Assembly: GCA_963837655.1 (NCBI GenBank)
Contig: CAWIOK010000005.1
Location: 248,001-312,000 of the forward strand
DNA: 64,000 nucleotides
Reading direction: 5' to 3'
Source of the DNA: CAVVSD01 sp963837655
Lineage (GTDB): Bacteria > Actinomycetota > Thermoleophilia > Solirubrobacterales > Solirubrobacteraceae
A program made the position numbers and the translations under genes. Positions 52,482 through 60,962 of the stretch are shown here, piece by piece. Position 1 is the stretch's first letter. Every line of letters begins with the position of its first letter. Under the pieces are notes generated by a model, which was not told the origin of the DNA, searched no databases, and saw only the letters and a program-made list of their open reading frames with translations.

Positions 52482-53972
52482 ATGGACGACGTGAAGAGCG
52501 ACACAACTACGGGTCAGCCACAGCCACCAGAGACTGGCGGGCGCCCGAGGTTCAGTCGCAGCACGCTTCGCCTCCGTCCTCGCCCGTTGAAGCCCCTCGA
52601 AGAGGGGCCCGTCAACGACCACATCCTCCGGCGCGACCGGGTGTACCGTCGCGCGCTGGCGTATGCAGACACCGTCGCGGCTGCTGCCGCCCTCTTCGTC
52701 GCCGTCATGGTGCTCGGCGACAACGACCGGCTTCGTCCTGCGGCACTGCTTGCTCTGCCCATCGTCGTGGTCGCGAGCAAGCTGATCGGGCTGTACGACC
52801 GCGATGAGCTGCGTCTCCGGAAGTCGACGCTCGAGGAGGCGCCGGCGCTCTTCCAGCTCGCCACGCTCTACGCGCTCGTCATCTACCTCTTGGCCGACAC
52901 GTTCGTCGACGGTGACCTCGGCCGCTCTCAGCTCTTCGGTCTGTGGGGATGCTTGTTCGGCTTCTCGATCGTGTGCCGCACGCTTGCGCGGCTGATCGCC
53001 GGCCGCGCCACCGAGCCCGAGCGCTGCCTCGTCCTGGGCGAGCTGGCCGAGACCGAAGCGCTGTGCCGCAAGCTCGAGGAGGGCAAGGGGCTGCAGGTGA
53101 CCGTCGTCGGGCGGTTGCCTCTGCACGTCTTCACCGAGCGCGCCGCGGACGTCGCTGAGGTGACCCGCGCGATCAGCGATCGGAAGGTCCATCGTGTGAT
53201 CCTGGCTCCTGGAAGCGGCGAGACCGACGACATGCTCGACGCGATCCGGCTGGTCAAGGCACTGGGGGTTCGCGTCAGCGTCCTCCCGCGCGTCCTCGAG
53301 GTGGTGGGATCGTCCGTCGAGTTCGACGACGTCAACGGCGTCCCAGTGCTCGGAGTGCGGAGCTTCGGGCTCAGCCGCTCGTCGATGTTCATCAAGCGCG
53401 TCACCGACGTCGTCTGTGCGGCAGGCGCGCTGATCGTCGTGATGCCGTTCATGGTCGCGATCTCGCTCGCGCTTCGGGTGACATCGTCGGGCCCGATCTT
53501 CTTCCGGCAGGTGCGGGTCGGGCGGGACGGGCGCCGCTTCCACCTCCTGAAGTTCCGCTCGATGGTCAGCGACGCCGAGTCGCGCAAGGCCGACCTCCTC
53601 GACCGTAACGAGTCCGACGGGCTCTTCAAGATCGCTGACGATCCGCGCGTCACGCGCGTGGGGCGCCTGCTGCGCAAAACCTCCCTCGACGAGCTGCCGC
53701 AGCTGATCAACGTGTTGCGGGGTGAGATGAGCCTGGTCGGCCCGCGGCCGTTGATCGTCGACGAGGACGAGAAGATCGTCGGCTGGCACCGGCGCCGGCT
53801 GCATCTGACACCTGGGATGACCGGCCCGTGGCAGATCCTCGGCCCTGGGCGCGCGTCGCTCCTGGAGATGGTCAACATCGACTACCTGTACGTGGCGAAC
53901 TGGAGCTTCTGGACCGACGTCAAGATCATGCTGCGCACCGTGGTGTTCGTCGCGCGCGCCGGCAGCATGTAG
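52482..53972 (+). CDS. Polyprenyl-phosphate sugar-1-phosphate transferase, paralogue of the one at 46155
   Basis: A 496-residue sugar transferase with the same plan as the enzyme at 46155: four membrane helices (about residues 60-180), a Rossmann-like domain (CLVLGELAETEALCRKL, VILAPGSGETDDMLDAIRL) and a catalytic domain from about 300 (LLKFRSMVSDAESR, TSLDELPQLINVLRGEMS, TPGMTGPWQILG). It is preceded by about 190 bases of lower GC, non-coding sequence holding GTAGCTAC (52421-52428), and is followed by the convergent GT2 gene 6 bases away. It stands alone on its strand here, so it has its own promoter. Confidence 0.93.
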   Translation: MDDVKSDTTTGQPQPPETGGRPRFSRSTLRLRPRPLKPLEEGPVNDHILRRDRVYRRALAYADTVAAAAALFVAVMVLGDNDRLRPAALLALPIVVVASKLIGLYDRDELRLRKSTLEEAPALFQLATLYALVIYLLADTFVDGDLGRSQLFGLWGCLFGFSIVCRTLARLIAGRATEPERCLVLGELAETEALCRKLEEGKGLQVTVVGRLPLHVFTERAADVAEVTRAISDRKVHRVILAPGSGETDDMLDAIRLVKALGVRVSVLPRVLEVVGSSVEFDDVNGVPVLGVRSFGLSRSSMFIKRVTDVVCAAGALIVVMPFMVAISLALRVTSSGPIFFRQVRVGRDGRRFHLLKFRSMVSDAESRKADLLDRNESDGLFKIADDPRVTRVGRLLRKTSLDELPQLINVLRGEMSLVGPRPLIVDEDEKIVGWHRRRLHLTPGMTGPWQILGPGRASLLEMVNIDYLYVANWSFWTDVKIMLRTVVFVARAGSM

Positions 53973-53978
53973 TCGTCG

Positions 53979-55184
53979 TCACGCGGGCGGCCGTGCGGTG
54001 CGCTTCCAGTCGGTGACGCCGCGGCCTCGGCTGATCCGGGCCAGCAGCGGAAGCTTGTTCAGCAGCAGGGCCGGGGCGGCGCGCAACGCCCGGTAGACCG
54101 CGGGCGGCGCACCGGCCACGCGGAGGCCGCCAAGCACGTACAGGGCCTGACCGGCCGACAGAGCCAGTCCGAGGCGCGTCAGACGCCGCGACCGGAGGGC
54201 GATCGCCAGTCCGGTGGTCGCGGCGTTCAACGACAGCAGCGCCGTCTGCGGAAGCGCCAGTTGCTCGAAGCCGGCGTGCACGAGATGGATGTCCCCCCGC
54301 TTGGCGCCGCTCGTCACGAGCTCCCGGGACGTCTGGCGGGCGAGGTTGGCGTTCCCGCTCTCCCAGCGCAGCTGCTGGTCGCGAGCGTCGGCGAAGGTGG
54401 TCGGCATCGGCGAGCTGACGCTGGCGTCGTCTCTGTAGGCGACACGAATGCCGGCCCGGACGAGCTCGAGGTGATACTCGGCGTCCTCGGTGATCGAGAA
54501 GCTGGACCACGGATGGGCACGCAAGAGGGCGGTACGGAACGCCATGCCGCTGCCGAACAGATCGGCCGAGAGGCCCAGCGCCCGCCGCCCACGCGGGCGG
54601 ACGCGGTGCATGAGCGCGAAACCCGCCCACCGCAGTGCGGCGGACGACGAGGCCTCCGGGTTCGCGACGTCGTAGGCGACCTGGACCGCCGAGGCTCCAC
54701 CTCGCAGCGACACATCGATGGTGGAGAGGAAGTTGGGAGACGCGACGCAGTCTGCATCGATCATCGCGACGGCATCGACGTCCGCGGCGCCGTCCAGCAG
54801 CCGCTCAAGCGCCCACCCGACGGCCTGGCCCTTGCCGGGGTGATCTGCGTCGTCGCGCTGCCAGACCTCCGCTCCGAGGGCCTTGGCCTTCTCCGCCGTC
54901 GCGTCCGAGCAGTTGTCGGCGATGACGATGACCGCGCGGCGGTCGCTCGGATGGTCCTGCGCCATCAGCGAGGCGACACATGCCTCGATCACCGTCTCCT
55001 CGTCATGTGCGGGGACGAGGACCGCGATCCGCAGCGGATTCCCCCGGCGCACGCGTCGCTGGGGATAGCTCCGGGCGGCGAACACGAGCAACAGAACGAG
55101 ATATCCCGTCTCAGCTGCCACCCAGGCCTGACCGGCCGCCACACCTGCCGTGGCGGCGCGACGTCCCAGCGAGATCACGCTCAT
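53979..55184 (-). CDS. GT2 family glycosyltransferase
   Basis: A 401-residue membrane-associated inverting glycosyltransferase. An N-terminal membrane helix (about 20-36) precedes the GT-A domain: VLVPAHDEETVIEACVASL, the DAD metal site (AMIDADC), the ED acid (SITEDAEYH) and QLRWESGN, the QxxRW-type acceptor motif. One or two hydrophobic segments follow near 300-350. It is the last gene of the minus-strand heptose operon; its ATG overlaps the gmhB stop by 4 bases. Confidence 0.88.
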   Translation of the reverse strand: MSVISLGRRAATAGVAAGQAWVAAETGYLVLLLVFAARSYPQRRVRRGNPLRIAVLVPAHDEETVIEACVASLMAQDHPSDRRAVIVIADNCSDATAEKAKALGAEVWQRDDADHPGKGQAVGWALERLLDGAADVDAVAMIDADCVASPNFLSTIDVSLRGGASAVQVAYDVANPEASSSAALRWAGFALMHRVRPRGRRALGLSADLFGSGMAFRTALLRAHPWSSFSITEDAEYHLELVRAGIRVAYRDDASVSSPMPTTFADARDQQLRWESGNANLARQTSRELVTSGAKRGDIHLVHAGFEQLALPQTALLSLNAATTGLAIALRSRRLTRLGLALSAGQALYVLGGLRVAGAPPAVYRALRAAPALLLNKLPLLARISRGRGVTDWKRTARPPA

Positions 55185-55696
55185 CGCGCGAGGATAAGGT
55201 CCGCGGCGGCCGCCAGGTCAGGTGCCGTCTCGCCTGGCGCCGGGCTCGTGGACGTGAGGTGGATGGTGCGCGAGCCGAAGCGGCGGCCGGCCTCCACGTC
55301 GCTGTCGGAGTCCCCGACCATGACCGCCTCCGATGCGGGGACGCCGAACGCCGTCGCGGCTGCTTCGAGCATGCCCGGCGCGGGCTTGCGGCAGACGCAC
55401 GCGCCCTCGTGGTGCGGACAGTGGTAGATCGCATCGACGTGGGCGCCGGCCGCACAGAGATCCGCGCGCAGCCGCGCATGGATCTGCTCGAGCATGGCCT
55501 CCGTCACGAGGCCGAGTGCGACGCAGCGCTGATTGGTCACGACAGCCACCGGTATCCCGGCGTCGTTCAGCCGGCGCACGGCCTCGCCGGCCCCCGGCAG
55601 CAACTCGAGCCCATCCGGCTCCGTCACGTAGGCGCCCTCAGGAGCCTTGCGGTTGAGTGTCCCGTCGCGATCGAGGAGCACCAGCCGCGGCGTCAT
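55181..55696 (-). CDS. gmhB: GmhB-type heptose 1,7-bisphosphate 7-phosphatase (HAD-IIIA)
   Basis: A 171-residue HAD phosphatase. The nucleophile motif is LLDRDGTLN (Asp9, Asp11), the second motif VTNQRC, and the zinc loop reads CPHHEGACVCRKP, the GmhB signature; the late acidic pair is GDSDSD. It removes the 7-phosphate from D-glycero-D-manno-heptose 1,7-bisphosphate. Overlaps of 4 bases with gmhA upstream and with the GT2 gene downstream support one operon. Confidence 0.9.
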   Translation of the reverse strand: MTPRLVLLDRDGTLNRKAPEGAYVTEPDGLELLPGAGEAVRRLNDAGIPVAVVTNQRCVALGLVTEAMLEQIHARLRADLCAAGAHVDAIYHCPHHEGACVCRKPAPGMLEAAATAFGVPASEAVMVGDSDSDVEAGRRFGSRTIHLTSTSPAPGETAPDLAAAADLILAR

Positions 55697-56319
55697 CGCG
55701 CATGCAACGGAAACAGCGCCTTCTCAACGAGCTCGCACACGATGTGGGCGACCAGCAGGTAGCACTCCTGGACGCGGGCGGTGTTCCCCGACGGCATCTC
55801 GAGGCACATCTCGGTGACGCCGGCGATCGGGCCGCCACGGTTGCCCGTGAGAGCGGCCGTGTGAATCCCCATCTCACCGGCGACCTTGAGTCCCGCGACC
55901 ACGTTCCTCGAGGCGCCGCTCGTGGTGATCGCGATCGCCACGTCGCCGGCCTGGCCGAAGGCTCGGATCTGGCGGGCGAAGATCTCGTCGTAGGTGTAGT
56001 CGTTGCCGATCGCGGTGATCGAGGCAGCGTTCTCGGTCAGCGACATGGCAGCAAGCGGGCCACGGTCGTAACCGAACCGACCGACGAACTCGGCCGCCAT
56101 GTGCGTGGCATCGGCAGCGCTGCCCCCGTTGCCGAAGATCAGCAGCTTCCCGCCGGTTCGAAGGGAACTGGAGGCGACTGCGGCTAGTCGGATGGCGTCG
56201 TCGGCAAGCGAGCCCTCGAGAAGCCGCTGCTTCGCCTCGATGCTCTCCTTGATGCGCCGACGCACGAGCGCCGAGACCGCCTCTTCCGCACGCGACTGCG
56301 TGGTGAATCGCTTATCCAT
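55693..56319 (-). CDS. gmhA: GmhA-type sedoheptulose 7-phosphate isomerase (SIS domain)
   Basis: A 208-residue SIS-domain isomerase that makes D-glycero-D-manno-heptose 7-phosphate from sedoheptulose 7-phosphate. The family pattern is clear: LIFGNGGSAADATHMAAEFVG near residue 60, ITTSGASRNVV near 130 and the C-terminal helix with QECYLLVAHIVCELVE. The gene overlaps the kinase gene by 8 bases and gmhB by 4 bases. Confidence 0.93.
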   Translation of the reverse strand: MDKRFTTQSRAEEAVSALVRRRIKESIEAKQRLLEGSLADDAIRLAAVASSSLRTGGKLLIFGNGGSAADATHMAAEFVGRFGYDRGPLAAMSLTENAASITAIGNDYTYDEIFARQIRAFGQAGDVAIAITTSGASRNVVAGLKVAGEMGIHTAALTGNRGGPIAGVTEMCLEMPSGNTARVQECYLLVAHIVCELVEKALFPLHAR

Positions 56320-57325
56320 CGATCCCCCACGTGGTCAGACCGTGGTCCACGAACTCGAACTCGGTCACCTCGACGCCCATGCGCGTCATCGCGGCGGCCA
56401 CGCGGTGCCTCTTCTGGAACGGGCAGTAGAAGAGCATGTAGCCGCCTCCGCCCGCACCGGTCACCTTCCCGCCGAGCGCCCCTTCCCGGCATGCCGACTC
56501 GTACGCCTCGTCGATGTGCTCGTTCGAGATGCGGGGCGACATCATCTTCTTGTAGGACCACGCCGTCCCGAGGAGCTCGCCGAATTCCGTGAGCCGCCGG
56601 CGAAGCAGCGCGTCCTTCATCTCCGATGCGAGCCGCTTCTGCATCCGCAGGCCCTCGAGCGCGTCGGCGTCCTCGTCCTGATACCGCTGGACCTGGTCGT
56701 CGATGATGTGGTCGGACTTGCGGGTTCGCCCCGTGTAACACAGCAGCATGTTGTGCTCGAGCTCGTGGATGACGTCGGCGGAGATGCGGAGTGGGTTCAC
56801 GAGCACGCGGTCGCCCTCGAGCTCGAGGAAGTTGAAGCCGCCGAACGTCGCCGCGTACTGGTCCTGGCAGCCGCCCTTGATCCCGAGGTCTTCGCGTTCG
56901 AGCACGAAGGCCATCTCGGCGATCTCGTAGTCGGTCAGCGGGAGCCGGTGGTACTCCTTGAGCAACCCGATCACCGCCACCATCACCGACGACGACGCTC
57001 CGAGCCCGGAGCCCGGCGGGGCCGCCGTGTGCAGGAACATGTCGAAGCCGCCCCGACCGAGCCGGCGGATCGCCGCCTTGACCAGGTCGAGGCGCCCGTC
57101 GAACGTCAGTCCGTCGGCGTCCGAGAAGTCCATCGACACGCCGAAGTCGAGGCTCTCCACACGGATCTTGTCGTCATCGCGTGGCGTGAGCGAGCCGTAG
57201 GCATATCGGTTGATCGTGGCGCTCAAGACCAGGCCACCCTCTTGTGCCGGGAACGGAGCGACGTCAGTCCCTCCGCCCGCAAACGACACCCGCAGTGGCG
57301 CCTTCGCGCGGATGAGCCGGGTCAA
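56312..57325 (-). CDS. hddA: HddA-type D-glycero-D-manno-heptose 7-phosphate kinase (GHMP)
   Basis: A 337-residue GHMP kinase. The first motif is APLRVSFAGGGTDV, the ATP loop is PPGSGLGASSSVMVAV near residue 102, and the third motif is GKVTGAGGGGYMLF near 278. With GmhA and GmhB it gives the HddA route to GDP-heptose. The TTG start at 57325 overlaps the stop of the WecG-type gene as TTGA; an ATG just upstream (in cAGATGC) is out of frame. An HddC nucleotidyltransferase is not present in the window. Confidence 0.88.
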   Translation of the reverse strand: MTRLIRAKAPLRVSFAGGGTDVAPFPAQEGGLVLSATINRYAYGSLTPRDDDKIRVESLDFGVSMDFSDADGLTFDGRLDLVKAAIRRLGRGGFDMFLHTAAPPGSGLGASSSVMVAVIGLLKEYHRLPLTDYEIAEMAFVLEREDLGIKGGCQDQYAATFGGFNFLELEGDRVLVNPLRISADVIHELEHNMLLCYTGRTRKSDHIIDDQVQRYQDEDADALEGLRMQKRLASEMKDALLRRRLTEFGELLGTAWSYKKMMSPRISNEHIDEAYESACREGALGGKVTGAGGGGYMLFYCPFQKRHRVAAAMTRMGVEVTEFEFVDHGLTTWGIDG

Positions 57326-58155
57326 CTCGCATCTGCGCCTTGGTTGCGGAAGCGACCGCCTACGGCGCTCAGAGCGAGCCGCGCCATGAACGGGAAGCCC
57401 TCGATGAGGTAGCGACGCGCGAGCCGCCGAGGCTCCTGCGCGAGGCGGTGAACCCACTCGAGGCCGATTCGCTGGACCCAGATCGGCGCCCGCTGGACGT
57501 CGCCGCTGACGAAGCTCAGGCTGATGCCGCAGCTGAGGAACCACGTCGACGGGCGATGCGCGCGGAGCTGCACAGCGAGCCGGTCCTGCTTGGGGAACCC
57601 GAGCGCGACGAAGACGACGTCGGGTCGCGCCGCGTCGAGGGCCGCCTCGATGCGCTCGAGCTCGGCTGGGTCGTTCTCGAAGCCGAGAGGTGGGCAGTAC
57701 GTGCCCGCCAGACGAAGTCCAGCGTGATCTCCGAGGAGCCGCTGGGCGGCCGACTCCGCGACCCCTGGGTCTCCACCCAGGAGGAAGAAGGACGTGTTGG
57801 TCCCGACTGCCGCCGCCGGCAGCGTCATGACCAGCGAGGAGCCTGCGACGCGCTCGGGCAGCGGGCGGCCCTGGATCTTGCTGGCCCACACGAGGGGCAT
57901 GCCGTCGGCGGTGACGAGATCGGCGCCGTCCACGAGCTCCTGCAGGCTGCGGTCGCGAGTGATCTTGCGCAGGACGTCGAGGTTCACCGGGCAGATCCAT
58001 CCGCCACGCCCGGACTGGACGCCCTCGAGGACGCGGTCGATGACCTCGTCCTCGGTCACGCGGTCGAGGCGCAGGCCGAGCAGCGTCACCTGGTCACGGA
58101 TCTCGGCGCTAGGCGTCCCGGCGGTCGGCCTGTCCTGAGGCTCGACGGTCGTCAC
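57322..58155 (-). CDS. WecG/TagA/CpsF family glycosyltransferase
   Basis: A 277-residue GT26 enzyme that adds the second sugar to a lipid-linked precursor. Conserved features: WICPVNLDVL, VTADGMPLVWASKI near residue 75, FFLLGGDPGVAESAAQRL, DVVFVALGFPKQD, GISLSFVSGDVQRAP and the C-terminal GLEWVHRLAQEPRRL. GTG 58155 with GAGG upstream is preferred; the farther TTG at 58209 lies inside a TTGACA hexamer and is probably a promoter element. It is the first gene of the minus-strand operon. Confidence 0.9.
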   Translation of the reverse strand: MTTVEPQDRPTAGTPSAEIRDQVTLLGLRLDRVTEDEVIDRVLEGVQSGRGGWICPVNLDVLRKITRDRSLQELVDGADLVTADGMPLVWASKIQGRPLPERVAGSSLVMTLPAAAVGTNTSFFLLGGDPGVAESAAQRLLGDHAGLRLAGTYCPPLGFENDPAELERIEAALDAARPDVVFVALGFPKQDRLAVQLRAHRPSTWFLSCGISLSFVSGDVQRAPIWVQRIGLEWVHRLAQEPRRLARRYLIEGFPFMARLALSAVGGRFRNQGADAS

Positions 58156-58666
58156 GCCAGCCTCGCACAGCTGCGGAGAAGAGAGAGTTCCACGAGTTCC
58201 TTGTGTCAATCACGTCGCCGTGTGGATGAGATGACGATCCACACGAGGTCTGTTCCGATCCAACTGGCACGACGACAGACGCCGCGTGATGAGGCTTCCG
58301 TTCCTTGTCGAACGGTCGCGGCTTTGTTTCCCGTCCGCCACACGTGTCCTGTCTCTGAAGTGCTTTTGCGGATGAACCGCGACAAACCTCTTAACTGCGC
58401 TGTCCGGTCGCCTGGCAGTTCGCCGTGGACGCACCGGATTCCTCCATGCTGGCGTCTTCAGCGCGCGCGGCTAGTGACATCGTGTCGAGCGCTGGAGTGC
58501 ACGCGGTCTAGCAAGAAAGTGGAGCAAACCGAATCCTTTCGCGGATCCGAACGCCGCAGCTATCCTGCGTGCGCGCAGGATGCGCCGGTGGCACGCCGAA
58601 ACGTTGATTCGCGTGTGAAGAGCGCGCGCTGTCACGACTGCCGCCCTTGATCGAGCGAATGGACAC
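58156..58666. other. 511-base divergent intergenic region
   Basis: Non-coding, with visibly lower GC than its surroundings. It separates the minus-strand heptose operon from the plus-strand Wzz-Wzy operon and must hold both promoters. Features seen: TTGACA on the minus strand at 58204-58209 (no good -10 at 16-18 bases), the inverted repeat at 58562-58581, and several T-rich patches (58322, 58366). The 74-codon frame inside it (58210-58434, minus) has no coding character. Confidence 0.7.
58562..58581. promoter_or_regulatory. Inverted repeat upstream of the Wzz-Wzy operon
   Basis: ATCCTGCG and CGCAGGAT are perfect 8-base arms around TGCG, about 85 bases before the Wzz ATG. The size and position suit a dimeric regulator; no known consensus is matched. 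Confidence 0.45.
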
Positions 58667-59590
58667 ATGAGCGCGATGCCCCAACTTCCCGCCCCGAACG
58701 ACCCGCAGCGGCCTCGACCGCTGGTGGCCGCGCGGGTCAGCCAGGCGGTTGAGCCGCCGCCCGCGCCGCATCCGCTCGGCCCGCTGCGTCCGTCCGCGAT
58801 CCGGTGGCCGATCGTCGTCTTCTTCGTGGTGCTCCTCGCGGCGGGGGGCTATTACGTCGCGACCACGCGCAGCCCCGAGTACACGTCGACGTCGTCGATC
58901 AACGTCGGCCGGACCGACGTGCGCGTCCAGGCGCTGCCCGGCTACGTGCAGGGAGCGCAGGCGCTCGCCTCCTCCTACAGTCGCGTGGTCACCAGCGACG
59001 AGATCGTGGACCCGGTCGCGAAGCGACTCGGCCTGCCGCCGGCCGACGTGAAGTCGCGACTGACGGCGACGCCCGTCCCGGGATCGCCGATCTTCACCAT
59101 CTCGGCGACCGGACCCACGGAGAGCAGCGCGATCGGCCTCGCCGACGCAGCGACCCGCCAGATGCGGACGTTTGTGACCGCGACGGACAAGAGCGGCAGC
59201 TCCTCGGCGTCGCTGCTGCGCGACTACCGCAAGCAGGCCCGTCTGTCGGCCTCCCTGCAGCGCGACATCAGCCGGCTCGAGGCGAACCTGCGCAACGGGG
59301 TCGGCGACGCCGACACGATGCGTAGCCGGCTGGTGCGCGCGCAGACCGACCAGCAGACCGCAGAGCTCCGCAAGCAGAGCCTGCAGTCGCTCTACGTCAA
59401 CCAGATGGCGACCGACACGAGCACCGCGGGCATCCAGGTGCTCTCACCGGCGAAGGGTGCCACGAGCGATCGCGACTCGATGCTGCAGAAGCTGGTCGCC
59501 GTCGGCGCCCTCGCCGGCCTGGTGATCGGTCTCGCGGTCGCTGCGATGTTCGGGCGGCGACGTCCGCGCCGCCGGCGCATCCCCAGCTGA
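58667..59590 (+). CDS. Wzz-type chain-length determinant without kinase domain
   Basis: A 307-residue membrane protein with a Pro-rich cytoplasmic start, a first helix near residues 47-65 (PIVVFFVVLLAAGGYYV), an outer Wzz-like domain (YTSTSSINVGRTDVRVQ, coiled-coil region 180-250) and a second helix near 272-293, ending in an Arg-rich tail. It controls polymer length together with the adjacent polymerase. The ATG follows the 511-base regulatory region; the next gene starts 10 bases after the stop. Confidence 0.82.
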   Translation: MSAMPQLPAPNDPQRPRPLVAARVSQAVEPPPAPHPLGPLRPSAIRWPIVVFFVVLLAAGGYYVATTRSPEYTSTSSINVGRTDVRVQALPGYVQGAQALASSYSRVVTSDEIVDPVAKRLGLPPADVKSRLTATPVPGSPIFTISATGPTESSAIGLADAATRQMRTFVTATDKSGSSSASLLRDYRKQARLSASLQRDISRLEANLRNGVGDADTMRSRLVRAQTDQQTAELRKQSLQSLYVNQMATDTSTAGIQVLSPAKGATSDRDSMLQKLVAVGALAGLVIGLAVAAMFGRRRPRRRRIPS

Positions 59591-59600
59591 CGACAGAACG

Positions 59601-60962
59601 ATGACGTTCTCCGGCACGGGGGCGCTCGCCAGGATCGTCGCCGCTGCGGCCATTGCGCTCGCCGTCGGCTACGCGGTCAACGAACGCGCGAACCCCGCCG
59701 ACGGCTACCTGGCCTTCGCGGTCATTGCCGTCCTTCTGTCAGGGCTTGTGCTGCTGGCGACGGTCGACGCGGCGGTGACGATCTCCGTCGGCCTGGCGCT
59801 GAGCGTCTTCTCGGGCCAGTTCAGCCACCTGGGGAGCCCGGTGGGGATCGATCGGCTCGTGCTCTTCGCGGGTGTCGCGACCGTCCTGGTCCGCGAGTTG
59901 CGCGCCGAGCGCCCCCGCCTGCGAACCGAGCGCATCCACATCGCGCTCGCGATCGTGACCGTGTGGGCAATCGGGTCCGCGGTCTTGGCCGGCACCCTGC
60001 GCTCGTCGGGCCCGCTGTTCAGCCTGCTCGACAACCTCGGGATCATCCCGTTCCTGCTGTTCTGGATCGCGCCCGCAGCCTTCCCGAGCGAGCGCGAGCG
60101 GCGGATCCTGCTCGGCACGCTCGTGGTCATCGGCCTGTACCTCGGGGCCACCGCGATCCTGGAGACGATCGGGCCGACCCGCCTCGTGTTCCCGAGATAC
60201 ATCATGGAGCCCGGCGTGGGCATCCACTTTGGGCGCGCGCGGGGCCCGTTCGTGGAGGCGGCGGCAGACGGCCTCGCGATGCTCATGTGCGGAACGGCCG
60301 CGGCGATGGCACTGTCGCAGTGGCGGCGCAAGTGGCTTCCGGCCGTCGGGCTCGCGGTCTGCGCGCTGGGCATGGTGTTCACGCTGACCCGCCAGATCTG
60401 GCTCGCCGCCATCGCGGGCACGCTCGTCGCGATGCTCTCGCGCCGCGAGCTGCGGCCGTATGTCATCCCTGCATGCGTGCTCGGGGCGGTCGCCGTGTTG
60501 GCGGTGTTCGCGTTCGTCCCCGGCTTCTCCGGGCGCGCGCAGAACCGGCTGGACTCTCAGCTCCCCCTCTGGGATCGCCTGAACTCGAACTCTGCCGCCC
60601 TGCGCATGGCGGAGGCGAAGCCGGCGCTTGGCTTCGGATGGGCGACCTTCCCCGAGCATCCCGAGTTCTATCAACAGGCTGCGGACCGACCGCTGACGGT
60701 GGTGCCGCGGCCGCACAACGTCTTCCTCGCCTACGCGGCGGAGCTCGGCGTGCTGGCGACGCTCGCCTGGATCGCATGCATCGTCGTCGCCTTCCTGCAG
60801 AGCGTCGGACGACGCGGCCCTCCCGATCTCGACGTCTGGCGCACTGGGCTGCTGGCGGTCGGCTGCGGGTGGCTCGTGGTTGCCAACCTCACGCCGATGA
60901 ACTACGCGTTCTGCCACAGCGTCTTCTGGCTGTGGTTGGGGATCACTCGGGGTCGCACATGA
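59601..60962 (+). CDS. O-antigen ligase/polymerase-like membrane protein
   Basis: A 453-residue Wzy/WaaL-type protein with about 11 membrane helices. The family loop is visible: HFGRARGPFVEAAADGLAM near residue 210, FTLTRQIWLAAIAG near 265, then LGFGWATFPEHPEF and PHNVFLAYAAELGVLATLAW near 345-390. It would polymerise or transfer the glycan on the outer face. It is the second gene of the operon, its stop overlapping the next ATG by 4 bases. Confidence 0.85.
   Translation: MTFSGTGALARIVAAAAIALAVGYAVNERANPADGYLAFAVIAVLLSGLVLLATVDAAVTISVGLALSVFSGQFSHLGSPVGIDRLVLFAGVATVLVRELRAERPRLRTERIHIALAIVTVWAIGSAVLAGTLRSSGPLFSLLDNLGIIPFLLFWIAPAAFPSERERRILLGTLVVIGLYLGATAILETIGPTRLVFPRYIMEPGVGIHFGRARGPFVEAAADGLAMLMCGTAAAMALSQWRRKWLPAVGLAVCALGMVFTLTRQIWLAAIAGTLVAMLSRRELRPYVIPACVLGAVAVLAVFAFVPGFSGRAQNRLDSQLPLWDRLNSNSAALRMAEAKPALGFGWATFPEHPEFYQQAADRPLTVVPRPHNVFLAYAAELGVLATLAWIACIVVAFLQSVGRRGPPDLDVWRTGLLAVGCGWLVVANLTPMNYAFCHSVFWLWLGITRGRT

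Noticed and set aside
58204..58209. TTG at 58209 as start of the WecG-type gene
   Set aside because: The TTG is part of a TTGACA hexamer, the added residues have no family match, and GTG 58155 has a ribosome site.
58210..58434. A 74-codon minus-strand frame in the divergent intergenic region
   Set aside because: It is Arg-rich, has no recognisable motif, and overlaps likely promoter sequence for the WecG-type gene.
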